DNA of 64,000 bases from positions 5,442,412 to 5,506,411 of the forward strand of contig NC_087385.1 in the NCBI RefSeq assembly GCF_963675165.1, read 5' to 3'. This DNA is from Halichondria panicea (lineage: Eukaryota > Porifera > Demospongiae > Suberitida > Halichondriidae). Shown here in pieces: positions 9,464 to 22,655 of the stretch. A model generated the notes under the pieces. That model was not told the DNA's origin, ran no database searches, and saw only the letters and a program-made list of their open reading frames with translations. Numbering within the stretch: position 1 is the first letter of the stretch; each line of letters starts with the position of its first letter. The position numbers and the translations under genes are program-made.

Positions 9464-11527
9464 TCACTTGATATATTTGTCCATGAACTTGCGATGGAAT
9501 TCAGAGCGGATTGTGTCATTAATGAAATGTTTCTCCTGCAAGGGAGAGAGTGCACACGAGTACAGTGAGCTTGCCATGTGTACAGTGAGCTTGCCATGTG
9601 TACATACTGCACATACACACTGCCTCTGCAAAACCTTAGATGTAGTCTACAAAGGCACACATATACGTGCACCTAGCAACACTCGTTTGTGGCTTATGCA
9701 ATATACCATCAGATATCCACACAGACAACACACATTAGCAACCTTCAATTAGTGGGAATGACACGACAACATCCTTGAGCATTACCTGTTCTTTAGGTTG
9801 AGCCTTTGCACAGTTCTTAAATACAACGTCATCGTCCCACCTACACAGGAAAACAGACCGACAGTAATGTCTCTTTGATGACACTACACAGCAGGTGTAG
9901 GTATAGAAGCTAGTGGTATAAAGTATAAATAGAGTAAACATAATTTTAGGGATAGGCCATATACAGGATGCTATTAACAGCCAACGGGAATTCCAAGTAA
10001 AGAAGAATTAGTAGTACATGTTTAGATGAAAGAAACCTTTCATTGCATGTGTTCACTTTGAGCTGTTAGGCAAGCGTTAAAACTATAACAAGATTAGCTT
10101 AGACTTTAGGTCCACTAAACTAAACACACACAAAGAATGCACTAAAAAGCAACAGACCTCCTCTTGATTTTGAAGTCAGTGCCCCCACTGCTCTGGTTCT
10201 GGTGGAGTAGGGGATTTCCTTTGAGAAGATTCTCTGTCCTGATTCTCTCCTCCTCTTCCCTTCGCTCATTATCCTACACACAAGCAGTAAAGTCACCACA
10301 CGGTGCCATCGTGATCAAGGTGTGGTGTGAGACACTACAGCTATATACTGCACATGCAGGGACACTGCTGATGTGAGTGCATTTACTAGACACAATAATG
10401 CTACATTGTGATAACACCCAATAGGACAAATGGGATATTCAAATCGCTAAATTAGACACTAACGTGTGTAACAAATTTTTATTTCAAAACACCATGTGAT
10501 GAATTGTGGAGTTGTACACACAATTGCTGTAGTTGGATACTGAAACACACAATTATAGTAGATACTAATAAGTACAATCATAATGTATACACATGTACTA
10601 CGGGCATCACCTTTTTCTCTTCCTCCTCTTTTCTCTCTTTCCTGATCTTCTGCAGCTCCCTCAGCAACTCAGCAGTGTCATCTTCATCACTGCAGAGAAG
10701 CAATATGTCCGCTACACATTGGGTAACCTTAGCAACTCCGTACCATACAAAAGGGAAGGGAGTGAAATCAGAGATTGCATTTCAAGCAGGCTGTTGCGCG
10801 AAGACTACCGACTACATATGAAGCCTGACAGATTTAGAGTACATTCTACACACACACAGAGGGAATAGAACTCGGTATCAGTTTCAGAATTGCATGTATT
10901 GCCTCATATCCTAACCCAGGGAGTAGACTGTCTACCATGCAATATTCCTGCGTACCTGTCATCATCATCATCATCCTGGGGGGTAAAATACAAATAAAGA
11001 TAAGCACGTACATGCACATCACCGACACTAAAATTGAGTTGTCTACAAGCAGCACAATGTACGTGCATGTACATGTACGTGGCTGCAGTGACGAGTCACT
11101 AATTAAGATTTAAACGAGGAAGTCGAACATCAATGCAAGCACTTTGGCTCGGACCCAAGAATCTATTATTTATTATTATTATTATTTGCCACTCGGACAA
11201 CTACATGTACATGTAAACAGAATATCAATAATTAAACTCACATCATCTCCCAGGTCATCGTCTGCATCGAGGTTAACTGAAAGATAAGCACAGAGAAGCA
11301 CTTAAGATTGATGACACAAATCAAAGCAAGTTTATTCAATTAGCTACTTAGAATAATAAGTAATACTATGTCCTAAGAATATCACACGTGCATAATTACA
11401 ATAATGACAACACACACACACACCCTCACATGTACACACACACACACACACACCCTCACACGTACACACACACGTACACACACACGTACACACACACACA
11501 CACCCTCACACGTACACAGCACGCACG

Positions 11528-11572
<45 letters not shown>

Positions 11573-12014
11573 GGAGGGGGTGGGTGTTCAGATCGAGGCC
11601 GTTTGCTACTGCTGCTACTGCCTCCACTAGCGATTGATGGTGCCTCTGCGATACCACAAAGATCAATGGGTAATTACGTGTATGTGGACATCTTACCAGT
11701 GAAGCTTCTTGGCTTGCCGTCTCGGTGTCTCTTGTGACGAGATACCTCCTCTTTTTCTTCGAGCTCTCGGCGCAGATCCCGAGACTTTATCTCATCAGAA
11801 GTGGACTGTCCAGTTTGTCTAGGGGAGTAAAAAACACAATGGATGAATGTGTAGTTGGCATTAATTAGAACTTGTGTACTCACCTATACTTCAACTTTGT
11901 GTGTGATGGGAGATCTCTGCTTGAGTACTGTTTAGATAGTGCTGACAGGTCACCCTCTCCCTTGCCTCTGCCACCTCTAGCGGGTTCAAACGTTGGCCTA
12001 GCAGCAGTAGTCAT
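9464..12014 (-). CDS. CWC15: Spliceosome-associated protein CWC15
   Basis: Nine exons: 12014-11884, 11818-11697, 11645-11571, 11276-11242, 10975-10956, 10689-10611, 10273-10158, 9840-9786 and 9535-9464, totalling 234 codons plus stop (human 229). The N-terminus [17 protein letters not shown] and [15 protein letters not shown] is nearly invariant in CWC15. An RDLRRELEE helix, the acidic [12 protein letters not shown], the basic/acidic [28 protein letters not shown] and the terminal [18 protein letters not shown] follow. CWC15 belongs to the Prp19-associated complex and helps form the activated spliceosome in the nucleus. Exon 5 is only 20 nt and encodes Asp residues. The donor of exon 3 opens directly into a GT repeat. 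The last exon is short and far from exon 8 and could easily be missed. Confidence 0.95.
11405..11570. repeat. (CA/TG)n microsatellite in CWC15 intron 3
   Basis: About 165 bp of CA dinucleotides on the plus strand, interrupted by CACACGTACA and CCCTCACA blocks. On the gene's strand it is GTGTGT..., and its first GT is the exon-3 splice donor. Confidence 0.9.
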
Positions 12015-12159
12015 CTTCTTGTGATGGCCAGGAAGTAAACTGAGAAAGGAGGCGGGGCTGACACTCCTAATTTCTAATTCCTAATTATAAAGCTTCTAAT
12101 AAAACAAGCTTATCGTGCATTCTGTTGGAAGCAAAGAACTCCGATCTAATGCAAGCAAG
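12015..12159. promoter_or_regulatory. Divergent promoter, CWC15 / glypican B
   Basis: Only 145 bp separate the two start codons. The interval contains an ETS-like CCAGGAAGT at about 12028-12036 and a GC-box-like GGCGGGGC near 12050-12057. A housekeeping-type shared promoter is inferred. Confidence 0.5.
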
Positions 12160-15100
12160 ATGACTTCTACGCATCTAAGACTCAGTTTGTTTGTAGTATG
12201 TTTAGTTGCAGTAAGTGTGAGCGGCGTCTCTGATCCTGGGTTGTCCAAATCCTGTGCGCACACAAGATCCACATTTGAGAGTATCACACTCCAGGACCAG
12301 AACGGAGCATCAAGAAGCCTCACTGGCCGTGTTTTCGAGGAGCTACAGTCAGGTACGGTAGCTATTAAATGCATACTATTAAAAGAACGTGTAACTTTTC
12401 TGCAGGATTGAACTGCATGTGTGTGTTTATTAGAATCTATAAAAGGTACACAGCTGCATTGTACAGTGCAGTACAGGTAGCTAGTGGGTATGTTCTCATA
12501 GCTGGTTCAGCTAGATCATCATGTGTTTGTAAATACTAATGAGTCGTGCTCAACTGCATTTGCATGCTATAAATGGTTGCTGTTCACAATAGTTACTGTG
12601 AGTGCATTTCTGGTAATCGGCACCTCTGAGCTATTAATTAAAACCTTGGTTAAGGTGTTGAAAGTGCACCCAGCTTTGTATCTTAGCGAGTGGTGGGGCC
12701 ACCTGGGGTGGTGGGTTGTGGCTTGTCATGCGTTATTCATGTGTGGTGCTACCTTAATTAGTCCAGAGTCTGATATAATTATTCATCGCATGTATTAGGC
12801 AATAATCAGCACATTTTTAATACTGTTAAGTCCATTGTGGTTGTCTTATGATGGTGTCCAGTATTATATTTAGCACTTACCTTTGGAGATGCTTCTTGGT
12901 GTGAGTCACTGTTAATTGTGTGCATGTAACCTAATCTATCATTCAGATACGATGTCTAACTAATGTTGTTAAATTGTTTCCAAGCCATATGCCAAATAGC
13001 TCAAAATTTAGACGTTGGAGTACATAGTTTGCATTTTGATACCCAGCCCCACTCAAAATCACACATACACTCTCCAACACACACACACACATACAGCAAT
13101 GTCTTGCACCACATGTCAGCTCAAGGATACCTGCTGTTCCAATGATGCAGAGAAGTCATTCAAAGACTACATTGTGGACCACTATAGAGACAAGATGCTC
13201 TCAAAGCTCTCAAATCCACTTATGGCCTGCCATAACCACTCTTTCTTTGGTAAGCTACACCGGTACACCTGTTTACAGTCTGTGTGTGGCCTTTAGTTGA
13301 GGGGAAGCATGTAATTACATGGGATGTATATTTATTGTTTTTGGGCATGTGGTTTCGGATTCCCTTGTGCAGTTGGTGCCTCAAGCAGGGTTGGTAGGTT
13401 GGTGATGGGGATTATATAACACTTTTTGCTGAGCTGCATTGAAAGTTATGCAGAAATCACTAGGCTGGTTTGTTGTGGCTAACACTGTAGATCTGTGGCT
13501 CCAATGCCATCTGCTTATAGGCTCTAGGCCAATTTAGTACCTTGGCTTATATGGCTTTGGTAGTAAGTGCTTACTAGTACACTTCATAGATCTTGTTACT
13601 AAACCCATAACCAACTTCTTTTCTTGTTTGTACTTCAAAGCTAATAGGGTGTTTTTGGAATGATAATTGTTGTTTTTTCCTCCGACTTATGCTAGCTAGC
13701 TGACTCGTTGTTCATTCTTTCAGTGCCACTTGGCGACTGATCTGTATTACCTCACTGGTTTGAGGGGGAGTGTAATTAGTTTGTCAACTGCCAATGTCTA
13801 TAGTGTTTTAACACCTTAAGTAATAGTCGTGTTTACTGTTGCTCAATCTATCCGTAAGTAAGTTTAATTTTGTGTGAATTCTTTACCTTAAACATTTCCA
13901 TTGATATCCTTGTGTGTTGTATTGTCTGACTAGCTGTCTGGCAATAACTGAGAATAGCGCTAGCCATGCTTGAAAGTTTCACAACACTTAACCCCCCCCA
14001 CACACACACACATACACCATAGATGAGTTCAAGCTCTACTTCAGTGCCGCGAAGGACAACATCGTTTCATTGATGCTGAGGGTGTACGGTATCTACTTTC
14101 AAAACTATCTTACCATTTTCGACGATTTCTTCGAGTACCTTCAGACAACAGTAGACACTGGCAACACTTGCAGACTCCCCGAGGAATGGAATGAGGTAAC
14201 TTTTGAAATAATTTCTCCATTATTCGTATACAGTGTAGGTGTTAGACAGTGTTTAGTAGCTATATTTCGCACATTAGCACATCCGGCGTGTTAACAATTA
14301 ATTATTGTTTCTGCAGATTTTCTACGAGTTGTTCCTGGCAGCCTATTTCTCTAGTCCTAATCTCGCCTCCCCGGCCGATCAGCTTCCTACCACTGACGCG
14401 TTTAGAAACTGCTTTTATCAGATATTCCTTGATAGGAAAGGTGAAGAAGTCTCAAACACCCTGAGGGGATTTCTCCGTTCCTACAACCAGACCATGCGCT
14501 ACATGAGAGCTCTCAGATCATTGGATAGAGTCATTGTGTCCACTGTGGATCTCCTACTTGGACAAGAGTGTCAGGACTCCATTATGAAGATGACCCACTG
14601 CGCCAGTTGTGCTGGTTATGTAGCCCCTACGTGCGATGGTCTGTGTCTCAACGTCATGCGAGGATGTATGGTCGACCTGAGTGACATGTTCGAAGCACTT
14701 GACAACTACAGTGACGCTCTCGTCAGACTGCACTCATCAATCACCCGTGTAAATGGACTGCACTATTTCTTTTCGCAAATGGATCTTCTTGCGAGTAACT
14801 TTTTCTTGTTGGTTGGGGATACTGCAGGGAGTGCTCGGGCCATTGAACAAATTGTAAGTTGATATATATAATGCATGCTACAGTAGACTATAGTAATTAA
14901 ACCAGGAACTGCTGCAGTTGCCATGGGAGAGAGATTTGCTAGCTGTGATTAAGTGCAGTATTGTGTGCATGTGCCAGGTGTTATCCTGGCTGATTCTGAT
15001 ATCAGCGGTTTTGAGCCTTTGAAGTGGAGCAAGTTGTGAAATTTATTGTGTTTGATGATTTTTAATTAGTGTTTACCTCGCATGCAATACCACTGGGAAA

Positions 15101-17191
15101 TATTTGCTTGCCCCAGGTAATGTCGTGCACTGATGCATATCTGATAGTGGCGGCGGGGCGGCGGGTGTAGCTTTTATATGGTTTTGAAGTAATTCTCCAC
15201 TGGAAAAGTGGGCGGTTTGCCAGTGTGGTGTATTCTTGGCCAAGTACCTGTTAGTGGTGGTCTGCTTTTGATAACCTTTGGTTTTTGTGCTAAGTGTCTC
15301 TCCCACACAAACACAGCCACGTCCTCATTAGACAGGAGGTGGTACATGAGAACCTGTTTCGTTTTGTAACGTTGATTAGTTGTATGATTAGATATAATTA
15401 AACTGCAGTCTTGTTGTAGATTTGTTGGACCTCCATGGCCTTTGTGTATAGTATCCATTGCCAAGCTTTGTACATCTCTATGCGCCTAACTAACTCTGTA
15501 CCATTCAAAGACTTTTGATCTTTTTCGTGTTAACTGACGGCATTGTGTTGTTGGGTGTGAGATCACAGTATGATAAGAATTATAATTAGAGGACTTATTC
15601 AAAGCTGTTGAATTTGTTGAGCATTTCTCATTGTGTACTATAGTGTGAGCTGTATGCTAGATACCATGGGAATTGTCTGCATAGCAAATTATACTCTCAT
15701 TACTGCAAGTGTCTAATGGAGTTAGTGCACCTGCAGGTTAGTTGTCTCTAGAGGAGTTTAGTCATAATATCCTAATGCATTTAAATAGAGTGACCTAGCT
15801 CAATTATGGTTTCTTATCAGGACTCCTGTTTCTATAAATTATATAGGAATTCCTAGAATGTATTCTTGGCAATCAGCACAGTATGGTTTTGGTATCAGTT
15901 GTAGGCTGATGGCGTTGTAAGTGTGTGGTCTATTATGGTAGTGTGTCTGTGTTGACTACTATAGTCAAGCATGTCTGCACAGCTATTATATTCTCCTGTC
16001 TCAAATACACCATCTAGCATTCAGTAACATTAATACATCCTTGGTAACGTGAGTAGCCAGCCGCGTAATTGCCATTGAGCTCCATAGTGATAATGCTCTG
16101 ATCTCTCTTGTAGGTGCTGTCAACTTGTGATGCGAATGGCCGCAGAACTAAGAGACAAGCTTCTTCTGGTAACACTCCACGAGTCCCTCGACAGAGTGTG
16201 GTTCCTCCCCTGGATGCACTCAACAGCTCAGCCTACTGTATAGCAGGATCACTCTCTAGCTTGAAGACACTGCCTAATGCTGTCTGTGGAGATGTGCCCA
16301 CAGATAAAGCTGGATGTTGGAATGGAAACAGCGTTGGAAGGTGTGTGTTTTTGAAAGTGTGAAGTTGTTTTGTATACAAAAGGATCAAAGGACAAAGGAT
16401 CAAAGACGTCAAAAACTGCTGTTGTGATTACATTCGTTACCAGTATATTCTATATACGGCATGCGAAATTCACAGGTGCATTTGACAAAGCCTTAGCGAT
16501 TGTCTTTTATAATATGTTTGTCGTTTTGTATACATTGACGACTTTCTCTCCTGCATACACATTTCACAGTTATGAACGTGCTGTTTTCGACTTTGATCGC
16601 CAGTCTCAGATCAATAACCCAGAGATGGTTATCAAACGCAACCAGAGACATTTTGAGCAGCAGATAGCCAACCTCGAAGCAATCACTCGTGAAATGAACA
16701 TTCTGACCGGCAACCATGAGTGTGCTTCCGACGATGAAGACGAAAGCTGCACAGTTCCACCCACTTGTGAGTACTTTGATATTGTGGATGCCCCGTATAC
16801 GGTACCAGAGGTTGCCTCCGGGTCCGGATCAGGAGAGGGCAGTACTAGCAGTCCACGTGACACACCCACTGTTGACCCCTGTGCCCCCGTCACCACCACC
16901 GTCGCCATCGAGGATATAACCACCACAGCAAGCGTGACCGTATCTAGTGTGTCCACGGATGCTCCCACCACACGTTCAACAACTAGAGTGATAGTGAATG
17001 AGATCACTGATGGCCCCAGCATTGGAGGCCCAGGAGAGGGACAAACAATGAGCCCCTTACCTGGCCCCAGCATTGGAGGCCCAGGAGAGGGACAAACAGA
17101 GAGCCCCGTACCTTCCGTGGGTGGGTCTGCAGCAAGACTCACCTCCTCACTGATGTTGGTCATTCTTACCTTGTCTGTCTTGTTGTTATAG
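12160..17191 (+). CDS. Glypican B, GPI-anchored heparan sulfate proteoglycan core protein
   Basis: Six exons: 12160-12352, 13097-13249, 14023-14195, 14317-14853, 16114-16340 and 16570-17191, giving 634 residues. The signal peptide is MTSTHLRLSLFVVCLVAVSVS; a GTG-initiated upstream extension was rejected. The glypican cysteine signature HCASCAG...CDGLCLNVMRGC is at about residues 267-290. A convertase-type RRTKR lies at about 362-366, where vertebrate glypicans are cut between lobes, and a CWNG segment is at the end of exon 5. The juxtamembrane region has a short SGSGSG attachment site and a 17-residue tandem duplication (GPSIGGPGEGQT...). The C-terminus is a hydrophobic GPI signal. Compared with glypican A it is about 100 residues shorter, with fewer Ser-Gly pairs and one extra intron. 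It diverges from CWC15. Confidence 0.9.
12353..14022 (+). other. Glypican B introns 1 and 2
   Basis: Introns of 744 and 773 bp flank the small second coding exon (13097-13249). Both end in short CA or C-rich tracts that act as 3' splice sites. I see no other gene, RNA or clear transposon in them. Confidence 0.6.
14854..16113 (+). other. Glypican B intron 4
   Basis: A 1260-bp AT-rich intron. Its short open frames are not supported by any similarity I recognise and no repeats stand out. Confidence 0.6.
17012..17098 (+). repeat. 51-bp tandem duplication in glypican B stalk
   Basis: A 36-bp block coding for GPSIGGPGEGQT is repeated exactly at a 51-bp (17-codon) spacing just before the GPI signal. 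Lack of divergence implies a recent duplication. Confidence 0.85.
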
Positions 17192-17790
17192 TCATATATC
17201 GCATTGCCCATGTACTGGTCTAATCACACCTCATATTATAATGCACTTGTAAAAGACTGAACTGAACATGTCTAACTATTATATAGCAGTTTTCATATTA
17301 TTATTTGACCCTTTTTCGCTCATTCAATTTCTGAACACCACTTTACATACATCTGTATATTCGCAATAATTATAATTATCATCAATTTGGACACCAGGGG
17401 GGGTATGTACTATTCATGGGTTGTACTGTGTAATGTACTATTTAGTATTATTCATGGGTCCGTGCATGTGCATGCATGTAGATCTGTACTGCACGATAAT
17501 AAACAGAATATTGTCTCCATGCAGTCGTGATAAAGGTAATCATTATAGCTATAATAATATGCGATTATAAAACCTCTAAATATGCGATATTTGGACATTT
17601 CACCCCGGCCCATAATGTCTGCTCCTGTAGTCTAGCTAGTATCATAGATAATTTGTTTATCTATGCTAGTATACATGTATACACAGTGAAAGGTATCTTT
17701 ATCTGTTACAAATTATATATATGTAATCACAAAACATAATTATACACACAACAACAAAAACAAATAAAAATCCTAATCAACAGAGTCAAG
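17192..17790. other. Intergenic region between glypican B and COMMD2
   Basis: Convergent 3' ends, about 600 bp, AT-rich. AATAAA at 17498-17503 is a plausible glypican B poly(A) signal. No gene was found. Confidence 0.6.
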
Positions 17791-19097
17791 CTACTTAATG
17801 TTTCTCATGATACGTCTACAATGTTGAGTCTTTACTTCGGCCAGTGCTGACTCTAGTACTTGTGTTAAGTGTACAAGGTTAGCAGGATCAGCTTGTATCA
17901 GATGAGTGGTCAGTTTATCTAGAGGGGAGGTAGGGTAAAGGTCATCTCATTATATAGCTCAAAACACTCACCGTCCTCCTTGGTGTGTATTCTGAGAAGG
18001 ACCTTTGGTTGTGTCTGTCTCTGTAGCGACCTGCTGGCCAGCTGCACCTCAAACCGCCACTCCAGGTTATGATAGTGAGGTAGGTCCATTGCCATGCTCG
18101 AGAGAATGCTACGGATCTCACGATAGTTCTCTTGGTAGAGTTGGTAGAGTTGATCGTTGAGCTCTTCCGAGTAGCCGAGCACCATTACAGAGTCCTTGAA
18201 GTCTATCTCACTGATCTGAAGTGGACATGAGCAGAATGAGGAATGCTTGCACTATGTATGCATCAGTCTACTGTTGCCATGACATGGTAAAATGACTTTA
18301 CAAGCAGGGATTGTATGTACATGACGATGATGTATCAGTTGCTATGACATGCAAGCAGGGATTGTATGTACATGACGATGATGTATCAGTTGCTATGACA
18401 TGCAAGCAGGGAATATATGTACATGACGATGATGTATCAGTTGCTATGACATGCAAGCAGGGATTATATGTACATGACGATGATGTATCCAATGAATGGT
18501 GAGGTACAAGCTTACAAGGTCTGTTACTAATTGAGGCTTTTGTTCGTACATGTACAACAGTTAATAATAATCTCACCAGCATCTTTGAGCATTCAGTGAG
18601 TAGGTACATGAGTCCCTCCACCCCATGCTGTACCGTGGTCGCCTCCACTCCTAGCTTCTCTGTAGAGGGAGAGCAGCACAATAATTATGAAGGTATGTCT
18701 TATTAAGGGCCGCTTTTTAATAATTACGTTTTCGAGATTAGTGTATGCAAAACAAGAAACAAGGATTAATTTATATGGTGCTATGTGGGAGAAATGTCCA
18801 GGGGGCGCCTTATTACAAGGGGGTCTTATTTAGAAGAAGTACGGTAACAGGTTGTTAAGGTGCAATTATTATGTTGACGTTAAATTGACATGCACTCTCA
18901 CGTGCTGCAGATTGGTAGACCCTGGGGTTTGAGCCCTTCTTGATGAACTCCACCGAGATCCGACAGAACTCCCTCACAACTAGGAGAGCATAAAATTATA
19001 GTACACATGAGTATCAAACAAAACACATACCATCTGTGGCCACATTGCTGAGGAAGGCAAGGTGCTCCTTGTGCTCGTCAGATAGTACCAGAAGCAT
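17791..19097 (-). CDS. COMMD2: COMM domain-containing protein 2
   Basis: Five exons: 19097-19031, 18979-18902, 18659-18577, 18215-17972 and 17918-17791. They give 199 residues, the same as human COMMD2. The start MLLVLSDEHKEHLAFLSNV matches the family. The helical N-terminal domain (VQHGVEGLMYLLTECSKML, VMVLGYSEELNDQLYQLY) leads to the COMM domain, with YHNLEWRFEVQLASRSL and the terminal VKTQHCRRIMRNIK. COMMD proteins form a hetero-oligomeric ring within the Commander complex with CCDC22 and CCDC93, which recycles endosomal cargo and also touches cullin ligase regulation. Intron 3 carries a 51-bp minisatellite. The gene diverges from INTS4 across 170 bp. Confidence 0.95.
18302..18490. repeat. 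51-bp minisatellite in COMMD2 intron 3
   Basis: About 3.7 tandem copies of a 51-bp unit beginning GCAGGGATTGTATGTACATG, with one or two substitutions between copies. The unit is a multiple of three, so a stop-free frame runs through it by chance. There are no CRISPR-like spacers. Confidence 0.9.
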
Positions 19098-19267
19098 CTC
19101 AGAAGCAGTAGAAGGCAATTCTAGAAAAACTAAAAATTGATCACATGACCTTTGCAAGTAAAGGTCATTCTAGTTAGAGCACAACAGTACCCACATGGTC
19201 ATACAATAACAATAACAATAAAAAATCTAGAGATCCTGTCACTATTGCACGTCATATTTAAGCTGAG
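19098..19267. promoter_or_regulatory. Divergent promoter, COMMD2 / INTS4
   Basis: 170 bp between divergent starts. A TTCTAGAA palindrome (heat-shock-element-like half-site pair) is at about 19121-19128. No TATA box was seen. Confidence 0.45.
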
Positions 19268-22200
19268 ATGGAAAGGAAGCGTCCTGGCAGCCAGTCCTCA
19301 CACCCCAGCAAGGCAGAAACCAGCCAAACAGAAGCTCAAAAGAAGAAACCCAAGCTCACACTCAAGCCCCCCTCATTCATTACAGACTCTCAAGCTAAAA
19401 AAGCAATCAAATCGTTTGATGCATTCCTAGAGAGTCTCTTAGAGCTTGAAACACCTGAATTGAAGCTTATTCAGATTCTGTGGTTCGTCGATGCATTAAC
19501 TCATGCAACCCGGACACAGACGACTGCAGTCGTGAACGATGCTGACAAATGTGTGGCAGTGCTGGAAAAACAATATAATATGGGGCACGGTAGTGTGCTG
19601 AGTAACGTTCTCCTCGATGTGTTTGGGCTCCTGGTGAGTGCACTGGATGATGGCCTCCTTCCTCAGAGTGTGGTTGAGTTTGCACTGAGCTCTGTTAAAC
19701 ATGGTGAGTGAAGAGAAGTGAGAAGTGATCAGTACTCTGATCGTTTTAGTGGCCCAATTTCGATGTTTCAAAGCTAGCTTACAACAAGATCTTTAGGATG
19801 GCATACTTAACTCCCAAAACTACAAAAATTGCACCAAATTTTCCCAACGGAATTTGCTCACTGATGTAGCTTTCAGTGTATTTTTAAACAATCCAAATTT
19901 ATGGCTATGCTCGCTGTTAACTCCTGTACAGCTGTTGACCAACTACTGTTTAATACATGGTTGATTCCTGCAGGTGATACTTCTGTCAAGGCAGCGTCTT
20001 TGAAGTGCTTACAGGGAGTTGTCAGCCGTGGCTCAAAGGAGGTAGGTGGACGTCGTTGTTTCAGCTTTCATCATTGCATACACTATAAACTATTCAGTTC
20101 AAGATGCAAGTGCTTGAGATTGCTTTCCGAGAGATCCACTCTACATACCACTTAGTGCGGATCAATTGTGTGCGTCTGATTGGTCAACTGAGTCATGTGA
20201 CTGGCCGGCTAGACGACTCTCTGCCTCTCCTTGAAGCAAGGTGTGGTGATGCTGATCCCCGGGTCAGAACAGCTGCTTTCCAGGCACTAGTAAGCCTTCT
20301 TGTCTATATCATGGTTATTTTACTGTAATCCACCTTCAGGGTGCTCTGCTTGAAGAGGGACTAACTCTGCCCCAGTCTGTCTACTCAAAGGTGATTGTAC
20401 CTCTGTGTGTAGTTTGTAATGATATTTTATGTGCAGGCATCGGACTGTTTGTGTGACGATAATGAGAACGTAAGGACTAGTGCTCTGAAGGTTGTGTGGA
20501 GGGTGGGACTCAAGCACATAAACAAGTGAGTTACTATTATTCCAGTTATTGTAACGCACACTGTTTCATTGTGTAGGATGATCCCATTTAAAGAAGATCC
20601 ATCTGTTGAGATTCGTCTCCTAGACGATGCATTTGTGAAGATCTGCAATCTGGTCAATGACAGCTCTATCCAGATACGAGCTTTAGCAGCTGGTCTTCTT
20701 GGAGATTTCACATCCGCTAGTGAGCATTTTCTCTCTCAGACGTTGGACAAGAAGCTCATGTCACATCTGAGGGTTGTTAAGAGTGAGCATGAGCGTCAGA
20801 AGGAACTCCATCAGAAGGGCGGGGCCTCCATGGACTGGGAGACTGGCAGGAAATGGGGTAAAGGGGGAGGAGCTGTAAAGGTCAGTGGATAGCTTCTGTA
20901 CAACAATGGGCTGGAAAGTTAGTTTGACTCTCTAATAATAATATGGTGAACTTTGATACACGTACACAATCTTCTCAGGTGGATATTGACCCTCGTAAAA
21001 TCAGTCTAATGAATGCTGGAGCCTGTGGAGCATTTGTACATGGTCTAGAGGATGAGTTCATGGGTAAGGTGCAATCTGCTCTGAATTATGTATGTACATG
21101 TAATAATGATACTATTAACACTTTTCTAAATGTAAATCCACATTCTTATTTGCCCCCCCCCCCCACACACTCAGAGGTGAGGAGTGCAGCCATAGACTCA
21201 ATGTGCCGACTGGGTGTGAGTAGCTCAGTGTTTGCTGAACAGTGTTTGGACTATTTGGTGGACATGTTCAATGATGAGATCCAGGCCGTTAGACTTAAGT
21301 CCATCAGCTCCTTGGGCCTTATCACTGCCACCATGGTGCTCAGGGATGACCAGCTGGAGACAGTACTCGGAATACTGGACGTAAGTGTGTAGTTATGTGT
21401 TCTTTGAAAATAGCTCCTATTATTTACACTTGCACAGTTCTAGTTCTATCCTGGTGTTAGTTAGTCATTTTTTGGACACAGTGTTTTTCTCAACATTATG
21501 TTTACATTGTTACAGGAATCGTCTGGTGAGATTCGCGATGCACTTCGAAGTTTACTGTGCAGCTGTCAGATAATGACCAGGAGCGGCCTCAACTCCACTG
21601 TCCACTCCCTACTAGACAATCTGAAGAGATACCCCACCGACAAACAGTCCATCTGGAGGTAGGTACACTGTACATGTGTAGGTTTACTACTAATGTTGTA
21701 TCACTCCTTGCACAGATGTCTCCAACAGCTCGGCAGTCACCATGGCAGCCTGGTCTCCATACTAGTCCCAGAGCTGCTCAGCACTCACCCTTTCTTCATG
21801 GGCAAGGAGCCGGACGTCGACGACCCAGCCTGTATCCACCAGCCCTTAACAACATTCAATACAGCTTTGTTAGCTTGTGATCTATGTCCGTTGATGAATA
21901 TTGTTTCCTGACTAGTACTGACTCAGATATCTGCATCCTGATCCTGGTGTTCAATGCAGCTGCTCAGTGCCCCACCATTCCTCCCCTCTTCCCTTCCCAC
22001 GTCTTCAGACACTACACCTACCTCAGAGACACCCTACCCCAACTCATACCTCACATTAGGGTGAGTTAGTATAATTATAGCGGGTATATTTCGAGGGTAT
22101 AAACTTTCGCGGAATAGCAGCCTTTTTGCAGCGTGCATGCTTGTGATAGTAAATTTGTGGGTATAAATGTTCACGGTACATGCTTAATCAGCAAATATAC

Positions 22201-22621
22201 CCTCAAAATATATCCGCTGTACGATAGTTATGCATATGACTGTAATCACTGTGGATTGGTTGTCTAAATATACCTGCGTGTACCCTACAGACTGGTGTGC
22301 CTTCAGTTATGAAGATTGGACGTTCCAGAACTAGAGAAGGTATGCTGCCTGCGCCACACTGCACAAAATTAGCAAACATAGTGTTGACCACATTGTACTA
22401 CACATACACAGACACGACAGGTCATTCTGGCTCTCGGCAGTTTGTGGCACAGGTGCTCTCTCGGGCAGCATGTGTGTCATCTCTCCTATCCCTCCAAGAG
22501 CGTCAGGGGGCATGGCAGTCGTGCATCAGTGACCTCCAGCGAGTGAGGAGTCTGGACTGTGAGGTGGCTTCCAGTGCTAGCTGTGCCGCCATATTCATAC
22601 AGTGTCAACTCCTCATCAATA

Positions 22622-22655
<34 letters not shown>

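Noticed and set aside
9362-9568. 68-codon plus-strand frame at the CWC15 3' end
   Set aside because: It is the complement of the true last CWC15 exon (9535-9464), whose [18 protein letters not shown] tail is diagnostic.
11388-11666. Cys-Val and His-Thr repeat open frames around the CA repeat, and similar ones at 44532-44843
   Set aside because: Produced by dinucleotide microsatellites in all frames.
12115-12159. GTG-initiated extension of glypican B
   Set aside because: Nuclear genes rarely start at GTG, and the ATG at 12160 gives a clean signal peptide.
16606-17211. A 201-codon minus-strand frame opposite glypican B
   Set aside because: Mirror of the low-complexity Ser/Thr/Pro/Gly stalk; the sense frame has the GPI signal and matching exon phases.
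18302-18490. Regular repeats resembling a CRISPR array
   Set aside because: The 51-bp units are directly tandem with no unique spacers and lie in a COMMD2 intron of an animal-type gene.
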